44,213 nucleotides of DNA from an uncultured Bacteroidales bacterium (lineage in GTDB: Bacteria > Bacteroidota > Bacteroidia > Bacteroidales > Muribaculaceae): contig CADAFP010000014.1 of NCBI GenBank assembly GCA_902787185.1, forward strand, positions 1 through 44,213, given 5' to 3'. This document shows, in pieces, positions 16,701 to 24,230 of this stretch. The notes below the pieces were generated by a model. The model was not told the DNA's origin, made no database searches, and was given only the letters and a program-made list of their open reading frames with translations. The position numbers were made by a program, and so were the translations under genes. Numbering within the stretch: the stretch's first letter is position 1; each line of letters begins with the position of its first letter.

Positions 16701-17632
16701 ATGTGTTTCAGGGCTTTTACCTCGCTGGCGATGTTTGCGCCCTCATACACGGCGCTCTGCTTGATGCGCGCGTTGAACTTGGTGCGGTAGGTCGAGCCAC
16801 TGCTGCTGCCTGCACGCTTGTAGGCAAGGTAGGCTTTGCGCTTGTCGCCAATCTTCTCATAGAGTTGTCCCAGGATGAAATTCATGCGCACCTTCTCATT
16901 GCCCTTGAAACCCTTCACCGCCTGTTCCAGATAGGGGACGGCCGCCTCGGGCTCGCTCGCCTTGATGTGGTAGTCGGCAAAGGCGGCATTGGCGAGGGCG
17001 CGCACCTTCTTGTTGGTGATTTCATCCATGTGGATGCGCGACAGCACGTTGTCGGCCTCGGTGGTCCATCCCAGTGCGCAGTAGCACAGTGCCTCGCGCA
17101 CTTGGCTCTCTTGCACGAGGTCTTTTTTCCACGTGAAGTGCCGAGCGATGTAGCGGAAAGTGGCTGCGGCATCGAGGAAGTCTCCCTTCATGTACTGCGA
17201 CTTTGCCAGCAGATACCAGGCATTGTGCAGGAATGGATTGTACTCGTCGCGTGCCAGCCATTCCTGGTACTTGGCGTCGCGCCCCTTGCCGCTCTTGCGC
17301 TTGGGCTTCTTCTTGATAGAGTGCAGCGTGATGGCCTTTTCCATCTTCTCGATGGTGCGGTCAAAGCTGCCGCCAGGCTGTTTGGCCTTGGGGTTGGCGC
17401 GAGCCTCGGCAGGGTGCATATACAGCTGCTGCGAGTAGTCGTCCTCATACCCGTCCATCATCGCCTTGAGCTGCTCGTCATAGTTGGCCTTGCCGTGGAA
17501 ATAGACGTTATACTTGGTTGTGAACGAGTGCCAAAAACGCGAACGTGCGGTGTTGGTCTTGTTGCTGCAAGCTGCCAGCAGTACCAACATCGCTATCATA
17601 ATCAACGGTATGAATCGTCGTGTCCTGTTCAA
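13748..17632 (-). CDS. porW: PorW/SprE-like T9SS TPR lipoprotein with long charged C-terminal extension
   Basis: A 1294-residue lipoprotein: signal peptide with lipobox LAAC near residue 21, then SRFWHSFTTKYNVYFHGKANYDE, the start typical of PorW/SprE proteins. Residues about 100-800 are TPR-like repeats. From about 950 to 1210 the chain is an extremely charged coiled coil with repeats such as EEKARLEAE and QERKERERERKEK, then a (DK)n run and a P/D/N-rich tail. PorW links the motor and outer-membrane parts of the type IX secretion machine. The extension is far longer than in the P. gingivalis protein as I remember it. Family assignment is good; the role of the tail is unknown. Confidence 0.78.
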   Translation of the reverse strand: MNRTRRFIPLIMIAMLVLLAACSNKTNTARSRFWHSFTTKYNVYFHGKANYDEQLKAMMDGYEDDYSQQLYMHPAEARANPKAKQPGGSFDRTIEKMEKAITLHSIKKKPKRKSGKGRDAKYQEWLARDEYNPFLHNAWYLLAKSQYMKGDFLDAAATFRYIARHFTWKKDLVQESQVREALCYCALGWTTEADNVLSRIHMDEITNKKVRALANAAFADYHIKASEPEAAVPYLEQAVKGFKGNEKVRMNFILGQLYEKIGDKRKAYLAYKRAGSSSGSTYRTKFNARIKQSAVYEGANIASEVKALKHMTRYDRNKDYLDQIYYAIGNLYLSHGDTATAIENYKISIEKSPQEKAKVDKAISQLTLGGLYFDMRQYDDAQPCYAEGITQVNEDYPNYKMLKKRSDVLDELAVYSQNVTLQDSLLRLAKMTPEEQRAVIAKIIEELVKKEKEQKDSIERAEYLNEQASQGNNLQDNAPTNVINTDNSWYFYNAGTKNAGKTQFQKQWGSRKLEDNWRRHNKYTFSFDDEEADSTMAALSDSVVVDVITGDTIKVDPEAVKRAEDPHYEEYYLKQIPKTEEEIQAAHEIIQEGLYNMGLILKDKMEDYDAAAFEFNQLLENYPDNTYRLDVYYNMYMMYMRNGQDADAAPYRDSILVCFPESKYGIAMQDPNYLENLKNMNRDQENMYEAAYANYLSNNHSAVHEAYAEMMRKYPLSKIMPKFMFIDALSYLTEKDHAKFQETLKDMLQRYPQTDITPTASEIVKQLNQGRRLEGGGSNVRGMLWTTRLSNDTTPQALEKAFTPFAEDNDKPQVFILLYPIDSINGNMLLYEVARHNFNAFKVKDYDIEQMNFGELGLMVVKGMDNFKEATHYRSLFEQDKTITIPRQVHYVIISVDNFNLLLNEGRSFEDYFNYLEEKNDKEHSDLEKKELDEAQAKAQAEADREAAALREKARLEAEQMEREAAELAKRDAEAKAIEEAEEKARLEAEEKARLEAEAAEKARLEAEEKARQEAERKQIKASDYRNKPTVSGTQTQLSEKELKAQERAEEEHLKQLEREAKAREKAEAKRQKQIEDSIKKEQKHQRKLDRIAEIAEQDSIEQAEKEKEKERDFYYKWREDSAKAAYKAAEQAKKDAKKAKEQERKNKIKERKQQAKERERERKEKAKERERERKEKAKQRKEDAKAREQERKDRQREREQERRDRQAERQQQARDKDKDKDKDKDKDKPSGGKNAGAGGTNNGTVSSPPADPNVPNNPDAPADPKTVTEPKAPDNSTPDKPRGKSVRPGKKND

Positions 17633-17640
17633 GTCTTTTT

Positions 17641-17705
17641 AGTTTCGAGTCCTTAGTCCTTAGTCCTTAGTTTTTAGTCCTTAGTCCCTAGTCCTTAGTT
17701 TTTAG
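17641..17705. repeat. Degenerate intercistronic repeat (AGTCCTT type)
   Basis: About nine imperfect copies of the 7-mer AGTCCTT/AGTTTTT between the small membrane protein gene and the porW-like gene. On the sense (minus) strand it reads as repeated CTAAGGA. Confidence 0.8.
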
Positions 17706-17736
17706 TATGTAATCAATAAACGTATCGGACCGCTTT

Positions 17737-18186
17737 TTATTGCCCGGAACCGCCCCGATGTTCGGCTGCAAGCTGCAAAAACTCCTCTCTGATGGCGGTG
17801 GGCATCACCAGGTTGCGGTGCTTGATGCTCTGGCCCCATCCCAACAGGTCGGCGGGTTGCAGGGTGTATAGCACGTCGCGCCACTGCTCGAGTTCGTCGT
17901 CGCTGTAGTCACCCTCGCCGCGCCCCGCAAAGGCGTCCAACTCCTCGTCGTCATAATAGGTGATTTCCTGTCGGCAGGCACCCTCGAGAATCTGTTCGCT
18001 GGGGCAAACAGAGCGCAGGCCGCAACTCTCGTCGGCACAGCCTTGAGTAGAGGATTCGGTGGCGGCGTTTTCGTCGGTTTCATCGGCTGCCTCGTCCGTT
18101 TTATGCTGATAAAACAAGCGGTCGATGAGCCATACAATGGCCCCACCCACCACCAGTATCGTTAACATTAAAATTGCCGGTCTCAT
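17737..18186 (-). CDS. Conserved small single-pass membrane protein with Cys cluster
   Basis: A 149-residue protein with one N-terminal transmembrane segment (residues 4-21, AILMLTILVVGGAIVWLI) and a soluble part. Cysteines cluster between residues about 50 and 75 (CADESCGLRSVC ... GAC), followed by EITYYDDEELDAFAGR and DVLYTLQP, sequence I associate with uncharacterised Bacteroidales proteins; some databases label similar proteins phospholipase without evidence I can see. It is the first gene of the minus-strand series leading into porW-porX, with a strong promoter. Four or five cysteines could bind metal or form disulfides; function unknown. Confidence 0.75.
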   Translation of the reverse strand: MRPAILMLTILVVGGAIVWLIDRLFYQHKTDEAADETDENAATESSTQGCADESCGLRSVCPSEQILEGACRQEITYYDDEELDAFAGRGEGDYSDDELEQWRDVLYTLQPADLLGWGQSIKHRNLVMPTAIREEFLQLAAEHRGGSGQ

Positions 18187-18244
18187 TGAACTTTTATCTC
18201 TTCGGCATTCGTGCTTGACACCTCTGCTACCGTTTGCCGACAGG

Positions 18245-18276
18245 CAAAGGTAGTTTTTCTTTTTGAAACGAGCAAA
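18245..18276 (-). promoter_or_regulatory. Consensus promoter of the porW-porX operon
   Basis: Minus strand: TTTG (18273-18276), 20 bases, TACCTTTG (18245-18252), about 60 bases upstream of the 18186 start. It is the best promoter seen for the whole series down to 10311. Confidence 0.75.
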
Positions 18277-18408
18277 AAACGTGGTTCAAATCTTAATAAA
18301 AAAGGCTTTTATATGCACACGGTAAACGCTATATCCAAATGGCGCGTCTTTATTAACCATCATGAGGAAAAACTCTAATTTGCATCTTGCAGGACATCGG
18401 CAGAAGTA

Positions 18409-18433
18409 CTCCTTTTTGGGGACCCAAAAGGAG
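18409..18433. other. Hairpin in the 18187-18745 gap
   Basis: CTCCTTTTTGGG-GA-CCCAAAAGGAG, a near-perfect stem (one bulged T). It sits in the 559-base divergent gap, which otherwise holds the 18245 promoter on one side and two plus-strand promoter-like sites on the other. Role unknown. Confidence 0.55.
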
Positions 18434-18535
18434 CAAATGAACCCCGTTCACCATAAAATGAATTAATTATTTTTTAAATACTTGGTAATCAGTGAATTAT
18501 AATAGTTAAAATGAACTCAAAAACTACCGAATTCC

Positions 18536-18566
18536 TTGGAAATTTCAGTATTTCGCTATAAATTTG
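18536..18566 (+). promoter_or_regulatory. Upstream promoter-like site for the LRR operon
   Basis: TTG (18536-18538), 20 bases, TAAATTTG (18559-18566), about 80 bases upstream of a second promoter. Could be a tandem promoter or start a short RNA. Confidence 0.5.
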
Positions 18567-18616
18567 CAACGGTTAAATGCTTCATTTTTGTTTGTTAAAA
18601 ATCACCCTTTTGGGTA

Positions 18617-18647
18617 TTGTGTGTCTTTTAAAACACTGATATTTTTG
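18617..18647 (+). promoter_or_regulatory. Proximal promoter for the LRR operon
   Basis: TTG (18617-18619), 20 bases, TATTTTTG (18640-18647). The leader to the ATG at 18746 would be about 92 bases. Confidence 0.6.
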
Positions 18648-18745
18648 CAGCGAACAAATCTGATGATGAAAAGGGATTTCAGTTATTTCATGAGTCCACA
18701 AAACATTATTACTGAGAAATTATAAACACTAAAAACAATAACGAT

Positions 18746-20395
18746 ATGAAACTAAGATTTATTTTATTGTATCCCCTGTGGCTGCTGTGCTTCATGGCGA
18801 CAGCAGTGCAGGCTCACGGCTACAACGAGAATTTCACTGTTGATGGCATCACCTATTTTCATACCGGCTATTACACCTGCCGTGCCCAAGGATTGACTGA
18901 TACAATGGAGGTGGTGAGAATCCCCGATGAGGTCTATGACGAAGACAACCTCTATCGAGTCACAGAAATAGGTTTTGGCACGGGCTTGCCCTTGCGCAAT
19001 GGCGTGGTATATTGCCCCTACTGGCTTGAGCAGATTAGTGCGGCAAGTTTCAGACACAAAGACCTCATTGCCATCTATTTCCAGGAGAATGAATCTATCG
19101 AGGAGTTCAAGATTGGAGGCGACTCGTTCGTCAACACCCACTTGCGGGAAATCGACTTCCCCTCCAATTACAAGCGCGTGATGAATTCTACATTCTTCGG
19201 GTGCGATAGCCTACGCTCCATCGGTTGGTCCGAGAACATATGGAGTATCGACCAATGGGCCTTCTACATGTGCAGCTCGTTGCGGGAAGTACACCTGCCA
19301 AACAAGGTTGAAAGCGTACATTTCGAAGCCTTCAAGTATTGCCCGTTAGATACCGTGTGGCTGAGCCGTTCGTTGAAAAACATCAGCGATGGCGCCTTCA
19401 ACACCTGCAACTTGGTTGACGTGCAGCACGTCTATGCGCCGACAGGGCGTTTGGCCGCCTGTTCGGTCATCAAGACGGGTTACAATCAGTCATTCCAGGG
19501 AAAAAACGGCGTCGTGGTGCATGTGCCTGTGGGGACGATTGACCTGTTTGAGCAGTCCGAGAACTGGAGCAGCTACGAGTTGCAGGAGGATGCCACGCTG
19601 GGAGAGCAACACAAGGTCGTGTTAACCGTCAATGATGCTGACAGCGGTGCGGTATCGCTCGTCAATGCAGAGTTATACAAGGGGCGGTTATGGGTCGCTG
19701 ACCACGGCAAACCTGTGACCATCACGGCTCAGCCTCAGGGCAACTGCGAGCTGCGTTGCTGCATCGTTAACGGCATCGATGTGAGCGACAAGTTTGATGC
19801 CGAGGGGCGTTACACCATCGACGAGGTCAACGAGGACACCGAGATTTACATCTCGTTCAATTCCATCACGACGTTCACCCCATTGAGCATTCGTCAGGCG
19901 GGCAGCGGTCACATCGACTTGCAGGTCTATCACGACGAGCCCTTGAAACTCAATATCACACCGGATAAGGGCTGGGTCATCAATTCAGTCACTATCAACG
20001 GCATCGACATCACTAAAAAACTGGACGGCAATGGCGACTTTACCATCTACAAGGTGGACGGTGGCATCGTCGTGGGTTCTGGTCCCAGTAGGTTGCCCAT
20101 CGGCCCCGCCAAGGCGGGTTCTGTTGCTACCGAGGATGTGAAGACCTTTGTAGCCTTTGAGAAGCATTCCGAGGCAGTGGATGAACTTTTCTCGACGGGA
20201 TCCATCAAGGTCTATGGCTCTGAGGGTCAGTTGCGTATTGAGGGCGTTGTCCAGGGTGACGCTGTGCGGGTCTTTGACATCGAGGGCCGTCTCGTTGCTC
20301 AATCCACAGGGACGGGCAATCCCCTGACCATCGACGTGCCGTCGGGCATCTATCTGGTGCAAAGCGGTAACACTACGATTAAAATCATCATTTAA
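18746..20395 (+). CDS. BspA-like LRR protein with T9SS C-terminal sorting tail
   Basis: A 549-residue secreted protein: signal peptide to about residue 24 (LWLLCFMATAVQA), BspA-like leucine-rich repeats to about 230 (SSLREVHLPNKVESVHFEAF), then two or three repeat domains with the motif VNGIDVSDKFD / INGIDITKKLD, and from about 480 a tail (GQLRIEGVVQGDAVRVFDIEGRLVAQ ... GIYLVQSGN) that fits T9SS type A sorting signals. Hence likely exported by the Por machinery and surface-attached or released. The segment near residue 440 (VVGSGPSRLPIGPAKAGSV) breaks the repeat pattern. The next gene follows after 13 bases and is homologous. Confidence 0.87.
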   Translation: MKLRFILLYPLWLLCFMATAVQAHGYNENFTVDGITYFHTGYYTCRAQGLTDTMEVVRIPDEVYDEDNLYRVTEIGFGTGLPLRNGVVYCPYWLEQISAASFRHKDLIAIYFQENESIEEFKIGGDSFVNTHLREIDFPSNYKRVMNSTFFGCDSLRSIGWSENIWSIDQWAFYMCSSLREVHLPNKVESVHFEAFKYCPLDTVWLSRSLKNISDGAFNTCNLVDVQHVYAPTGRLAACSVIKTGYNQSFQGKNGVVVHVPVGTIDLFEQSENWSSYELQEDATLGEQHKVVLTVNDADSGAVSLVNAELYKGRLWVADHGKPVTITAQPQGNCELRCCIVNGIDVSDKFDAEGRYTIDEVNEDTEIYISFNSITTFTPLSIRQAGSGHIDLQVYHDEPLKLNITPDKGWVINSVTINGIDITKKLDGNGDFTIYKVDGGIVVGSGPSRLPIGPAKAGSVATEDVKTFVAFEKHSEAVDELFSTGSIKVYGSEGQLRIEGVVQGDAVRVFDIEGRLVAQSTGTGNPLTIDVPSGIYLVQSGNTTIKIII

Positions 20396-20408
20396 AATTA
20401 AGTTAGTT

Positions 20409-21839
20409 ATGAAACACATCAAGATATTTGTTGCGATAGCGCTGCTGCTGAGTTGCACAAGTTTCGGGGTTAATGCCCAAACAGACATCATGTTTATTAA
20501 TGATGGCATCAAGTACCATATTCTCTCCGAGGAGGAAAAGACTGCAGAAACCTATTTTGGCAGTCAGGTTGGAGAAAATGGTCATGTCACCATACCAGCT
20601 ACTATTACCCACGATGGGGTGGAATATACAGTCGTTCAGATTGGTGGTTCGTCCTTCTCGGGGAAAACGGATCTCAAATCCATTGATTTGCCCTCGACGA
20701 TCACATCAATAGGCACGGCTGCATTCTACGCATGTTCCTTCTCTGAGATTAGTTTCCCTTCCAGTTTGAAGAACATTTATACCCTCGCTTTCGACAGCTG
20801 TGACAGCCTTCGAGAAGTGATTTTCCCGAATGGGTTAGTTTCGATAGGCGGTATGAGCTTTGCCAACTGCCGCAATTTGGAGCGCATTGAGATTCCGTCC
20901 ACTGTGACTTATATAGGTGGAGATGCGTTTATCTATACTGCCGTGAAGTCGGTAGATATCCCGGGCAGTGTAAAAGAGGTCAATGGTTTTGGTAGTTGTG
21001 GCCATTTGACTGAGGTTACACTTCATGAGGGCACTACATCCATTGGTGAAGGTGCATTCAATACGGCCAGCCTCAAGGAGATACGCCTTCCATCAACGAT
21101 TAACTATATTGGCATGTGGGCTTTTAAGGATTTGGATGACATCTATATTCCTTGCTCCACACCACCAAAGGTGTATTACGATGGGTGGTACTATCTGCAC
21201 ATTAGAAACATACATATTCCCAAGGGTACATTGAATCATTATAAAGCCCGTCCTTATAATGAGGAGTGGGGTAACCTTGTAGAGGATGAGACTTTGGGGG
21301 TTTACTGTGATATTGACCGCAACATCACGGGCGCGGGCAGTGTTGAGCTGGATAGCACTGTGGTGATGACCAATGCCGACGGATTCTACTTTGTACCTGG
21401 GGGTACCGATTTGACCTTCACTCTGCGTCCCGAGGCCAAATACATGATTAAGCACGTCAGTCTCAACGAGACCGACATCACCCACCAGTTGGGCTATGGC
21501 GTGACGCTGTTTGAGGATGCGCCCAATTTGGACTTGTCGGACAAGTTGACCGAGGAAGTATCTTACACCATCAGCAATCTGCAAGAGGCCGTAGCCATCA
21601 ATGTCGACTATGCCAAGAATCCCTATTCCCGCTTGGCGATGCGTCAGGGCGAGGGTGGCACGTTGAGTGTGCGCATGCACTGCGACGAACCTGTGCTGAT
21701 GACTATTGTCGCCGATGAAGAAAACACCCTTGATAGCGTTACGTTGAATGGAGAGCCTGCGCTCATCAACGAGAAAAACATCGTTGCCGTGCCCAACCTC
21801 GATGACCCTGTGACGATTCAGGTCAACTATCTGGAGTAA
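20409..21839 (+). CDS. BspA-like LRR protein lacking a sorting tail
   Basis: A 476-residue secreted protein: signal peptide (FVAIALLLSCTSFGVNAQ), BspA-like repeats from about 60 to 270 (STITSIGTAAFYACSFSEISFPSSL), then repeat domains like those of the gene upstream (EDETLG..., LNETDITHQLG, RLAMRQGEGGTLSV). It stops at the end of a repeat domain (VTIQVNYLE) with no T9SS tail, unlike its neighbour. It may remain periplasmic, leave by another route, or have lost its tail. It is co-transcribed with the 18746 gene (13-base gap). Confidence 0.85.
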   Translation: MKHIKIFVAIALLLSCTSFGVNAQTDIMFINDGIKYHILSEEEKTAETYFGSQVGENGHVTIPATITHDGVEYTVVQIGGSSFSGKTDLKSIDLPSTITSIGTAAFYACSFSEISFPSSLKNIYTLAFDSCDSLREVIFPNGLVSIGGMSFANCRNLERIEIPSTVTYIGGDAFIYTAVKSVDIPGSVKEVNGFGSCGHLTEVTLHEGTTSIGEGAFNTASLKEIRLPSTINYIGMWAFKDLDDIYIPCSTPPKVYYDGWYYLHIRNIHIPKGTLNHYKARPYNEEWGNLVEDETLGVYCDIDRNITGAGSVELDSTVVMTNADGFYFVPGGTDLTFTLRPEAKYMIKHVSLNETDITHQLGYGVTLFEDAPNLDLSDKLTEEVSYTISNLQEAVAINVDYAKNPYSRLAMRQGEGGTLSVRMHCDEPVLMTIVADEENTLDSVTLNGEPALINEKNIVAVPNLDDPVTIQVNYLE

Positions 21840-21867
21840 GGCTATAGGTCATAGAACAGTCCAAGTG

Positions 21868-21888
21868 CAACAGAGAATCCATCTGTTG
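21868..21888 (+). terminator. Possible terminator hairpin after the LRR operon
   Basis: Perfect 7-bp stem CAACAGA (21868-21874) with TCTGTTG (21882-21888); the downstream T content is modest, so this is tentative. Confidence 0.4.
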
Positions 21889-21912
21889 TTGTCCCTGTTT
21901 TGTGGCGTGTTT

Positions 21913-21944
21913 TTTGCAATTGTAGAAAAGAAACTATACCTTTG
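21913..21944 (+). promoter_or_regulatory. Promoter for the toxin-antitoxin genes
   Basis: TTTG (21913-21916), 20 bases, TACCTTTG (21937-21944). The 15-mer TACCTTTGCACTCGT is identical to the CYTH promoter at 8477-8491. Confidence 0.75.
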
Positions 21945-21971
21945 CACTCGTAAAAAACACAATTAAAGATT

Positions 21972-22232
21972 ATGACCATTTCTGAATTGAATGCCGAAGT
22001 GCTACGCAACCTAAGTATTGTCGCCGAGGACGAGAATCTGCTCAAACGTGTGGCGAAATATCTGCGCCGCGTGGTCGCCGAGAAGCAGAATGACCCGACT
22101 TTGATGACCGAGGAGGAGTTCTTTGCCCGCGTGGAGGAGGCCGAAGAACAATATCGTCAGGGGCAGTATTCAACCCTGATGCCTGGAGAAACTGTGGAAG
22201 ACATGCTTAAGAAAAGTGGATATGATGTATGA
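21972..22232 (+). CDS. Antitoxin of a YoeB-type toxin-antitoxin pair
   Basis: An 86-residue acidic, helical protein (MTISELNAEVLRNLSIVAEDENLLKRVAKYLRR..., then an acidic EEEFFARVEEAEEQYRQG) directly upstream of and overlapping a YoeB-like toxin. The N-terminal part could form the DNA-binding dimer and the C-terminal helix the toxin-binding segment, as in other antitoxins, but the family was assigned mainly by position. Its promoter lies 28 bases upstream, so autoregulation there is likely. Confidence 0.8.
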   Translation: MTISELNAEVLRNLSIVAEDENLLKRVAKYLRRVVAEKQNDPTLMTEEEFFARVEEAEEQYRQGQYSTLMPGETVEDMLKKSGYDV

Positions 22233-22497
22233 ACTGAGGTTCACTAAATTAGCCAATGAGGGTCTGGCGCGTCTTGCAAAGAGTGAACCTAAAGCATTTA
22301 AGAAAGCATTACGGTTTATCGAAGAACTGCGCGAGCATCCCAAGACTGGAACTGGACATCCCGAGCCATTAAAAGGAAAGCCAGATGGTCGTTGGAGCCG
22401 CGAGATTACTAAAAAGCACAGACTGGTCTATCGTATCTTTGATGCTGAGGTCCTCGTGCTTGTCCTTACCGCTTACGGCCATTACGGCGACAAATAA
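22222..22497 (+). CDS. YoeB/Txe-family mRNA interferase toxin
   Basis: A 91-residue RelE-superfamily toxin overlapping the antitoxin by 11 bases (ATG at 22222; 22225 also possible). It has the YoeB hallmarks: GTGHPEPLKG (equivalent to GKGKPEPLK with the catalytic Glu), WSREITKKHRLVYRI (catalytic Arg and His region) and a C-terminal YGHYGDK close to the YHY end of YoeB. These toxins cut mRNA at the ribosomal A site. Key residues appear intact, so the toxin is probably active. Confidence 0.92.
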   Translation: MMYELRFTKLANEGLARLAKSEPKAFKKALRFIEELREHPKTGTGHPEPLKGKPDGRWSREITKKHRLVYRIFDAEVLVLVLTAYGHYGDK

Positions 22498-22505
22498 ACA
22501 CACCC

Positions 22506-23270
22506 ATGGCTCGAGTTGAGGATTTCTTTATCATGGATAACGCGGTGATGGGTGTCACCGACGATGACTACCGCAACATCCAAGACGTTGTGGACTCTAT
22601 AGATGCATTCTCGCGTATGACCTATAAGAGCGTTTACATCATCGACTATTTCAAGAAGGATTTCCTCTATGTGAGTGAGAACCCGCTGTTCTTGTGCGGA
22701 CTGTCGGCCAGCGAGGTGAAGAGAATCGGCTATAACTTCTACATCGACAATGTGCCCGAGGAGGACGTGGAACGTCTGCTGAAAATCAATGCTGCAGGTT
22801 TCTATTTCTCCAAGGACATCCCTGCTGCCGAGAAGCGTTACTACACGCTGTCCTACAATTTCAGGGTCATCAATACCGTCTCCAAGAAGATGCAGACCAT
22901 CAATCATCAACTCACGCCTCTCAAGATGATGCCTGATGGCAGAATCTGGCTGGCGCTGTGCGTGGCATCCATCCCCACCAAAGCCAATGATGATACCATC
23001 CTGATGTTCAACAATCGCACCCGTGAGGGATGGAATCTGGATATAGCCAGAGGCACTTGGATAAAAGTGCCCTACGTCTCGCTGACCGATCATGAAACCA
23101 GGGTGCTGAAGTATTCGGCTATGGGCTACACTACGCAAGAGATCGCCGAATTGATGTGTAAATCCTTTGACTCTGTAAAAGGCTATCGCAAAAGCATCTT
23201 GGAAAAATTCGATACCGACAACATTACCGAGGCTATCAACTATGCCATGATCTATCGCCTCATCGAGTGA
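22506..23270 (+). CDS. LuxR-type helix-turn-helix regulator with PAS-like sensor
   Basis: A 254-residue protein starting 8 bases after the toxin. Residues about 40-150 look PAS-like (SVYIIDYFKKDFLYVSENPLFLCG), and the C-terminal 65 residues are a LuxR/GerE helix-turn-helix (SLTDHETRVLKYSAMGYTTQEIAELMCKS...VKGYRKSILEKF). No signal peptide or membrane segment, so a cytosolic one-component regulator. Such PAS-LuxR proteins are common in Bacteroidetes. Its placement directly behind a toxin-antitoxin pair could be chance or a shared transcript. Confidence 0.85.
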   Translation: MARVEDFFIMDNAVMGVTDDDYRNIQDVVDSIDAFSRMTYKSVYIIDYFKKDFLYVSENPLFLCGLSASEVKRIGYNFYIDNVPEEDVERLLKINAAGFYFSKDIPAAEKRYYTLSYNFRVINTVSKKMQTINHQLTPLKMMPDGRIWLALCVASIPTKANDDTILMFNNRTREGWNLDIARGTWIKVPYVSLTDHETRVLKYSAMGYTTQEIAELMCKSFDSVKGYRKSILEKFDTDNITEAINYAMIYRLIE

Positions 23271-23349
23271 CACATGTGCACGCCGACGAAACTAAATGAC
23301 TATCCTTTCTGTTTTGGGGAAGAGGTGAAGCGTGGTGGTGAAGGATGGG

Positions 23350-23940
23350 TTATCGGCACAGGGTTCCCTCGTCGGCGAGGTCGAGTAGCGGCTTGTCGCC
23401 CGAGGAGTTGCCGTAGGCTGCCAGGCGGTAACTGGAGCGGTCGGGCTCGGCTTTCAGCAGGCGTTTGACCTTCTCGTCACCGTTGCAGTTGGGTGTCTTG
23501 AAGCGTCCCGTGAGCTTGCCGTGGGCATCGACCTCGGCTTCGGTGGCGATGACGGCATGGACGCCTTGCTGCCGACACCAAGGCTCAACCCAATCGCGGA
23601 TACTTGCCGAGACGACATATACCGTGTCGCCGTTGGCGATGTGCTCTTTCAGTCGGTTGATTACGGGCTCATTGCGCATGGCCTCGACCGCGCTGGCATA
23701 GGCTTGTCCCAACGCTTGGAAACGCCGGTATTCCCAGCCCTTGAAGAAGTGGGCGAAGATCTGTTCCTTGGCCTTGCTGCCAGCATACAGGCCCAGCTTC
23801 ATCAACACCAGCAGGGGCGAGAACAACAGAAAACCCGCCACAAAGCGGGGCGTGCCTGTGGCATACCTGATGAAGTGGGGGAACGAGTCCCTCGTTGTCA
23901 ACGTCCCGTCGAAATCAAACGCGGCGATAGTCCTTTTCAT
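23350..23940 (-). CDS. HAD-superfamily subfamily IB hydrolase
   Basis: A 196-residue phosphatase-like protein. Motif I is AFDFDGTLTTRD (nucleophile and acid Asp), motif II the Ser of VYVVSAS, motif III the Lys of GDEKVKRL, and the acidic end is YGNSSGDKPLLD. The long insertion after motif I (RYATGTPRFVAGFLLFSPLLVL) is the cap typical of HAD-IB members related to SerB and to CicA-type phosphatases. Substrate not predictable. The ATG at 23940 starts immediately before motif I. A TATCTTTG box on the minus strand at 23963-23970 is the likely -7 element. Confidence 0.9.
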   Translation of the reverse strand: MKRTIAAFDFDGTLTTRDSFPHFIRYATGTPRFVAGFLLFSPLLVLMKLGLYAGSKAKEQIFAHFFKGWEYRRFQALGQAYASAVEAMRNEPVINRLKEHIANGDTVYVVSASIRDWVEPWCRQQGVHAVIATEAEVDAHGKLTGRFKTPNCNGDEKVKRLLKAEPDRSSYRLAAYGNSSGDKPLLDLADEGTLCR

Positions 23941-24104
23941 ATTCTCGTGAATCCCGTTGCTACAAAGATACATCGAATAGTTGGTGGCACGTCTATTTGC
24001 CGATTCTTTAACACCTGTTCACACATTCAGGAAGGTTTTTCTGTTAAAAAAATATAAATAAATTGAAAATATGCGTTGTTTTGGGGCGGCCACCACATTA
24101 AATA

Positions 24105-24135
24105 TTGCGTGAATGCTGGAAAATGAGTACTTTTG
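24105..24135 (+). promoter_or_regulatory. Promoter of the rimP-nusA-infB operon
   Basis: TTG (24105-24107), 20 bases, TACTTTTG (24128-24135), giving a start near 24141 and a leader of about 90 bases. Confidence 0.75.
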
Positions 24136-24146
24136 CGCCAGCATTC
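24111..24146. promoter_or_regulatory. Inverted repeat bracketing the rimP -7 box (operator candidate)
   Basis: GAATGCTGG (24111-24119) and CCAGCATTC (24138-24146) are perfect 9-bp inverted arms with an 18-base centre that contains the whole -7 box. The right arm covers the expected transcription start, so this looks like a DNA site rather than an RNA hairpin. Confidence 0.6.
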
Positions 24147-24185
24147 GTGAGAGGGGGCGTTTGGGCTTCCTCGTTTTTATTATAA

Positions 24186-24201
24186 TTTGGCTTTAGCCAA
24201 A
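24186..24201 (+). other. Leader hairpin upstream of rimP
   Basis: TTTGGCTTTAGCCAAA, a self-complementary 16-mer in the predicted leader, 29 bases before the rimP ATG. Confidence 0.55.
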
Positions 24202-24230
24202 GGACTTGAAATAGAAACAAAAGATTAGAT

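Noticed and set aside
22494-22510. Frameshift between the toxin and the LuxR-type gene
   Set aside because: Both proteins are complete with their own start and stop and match separate families.
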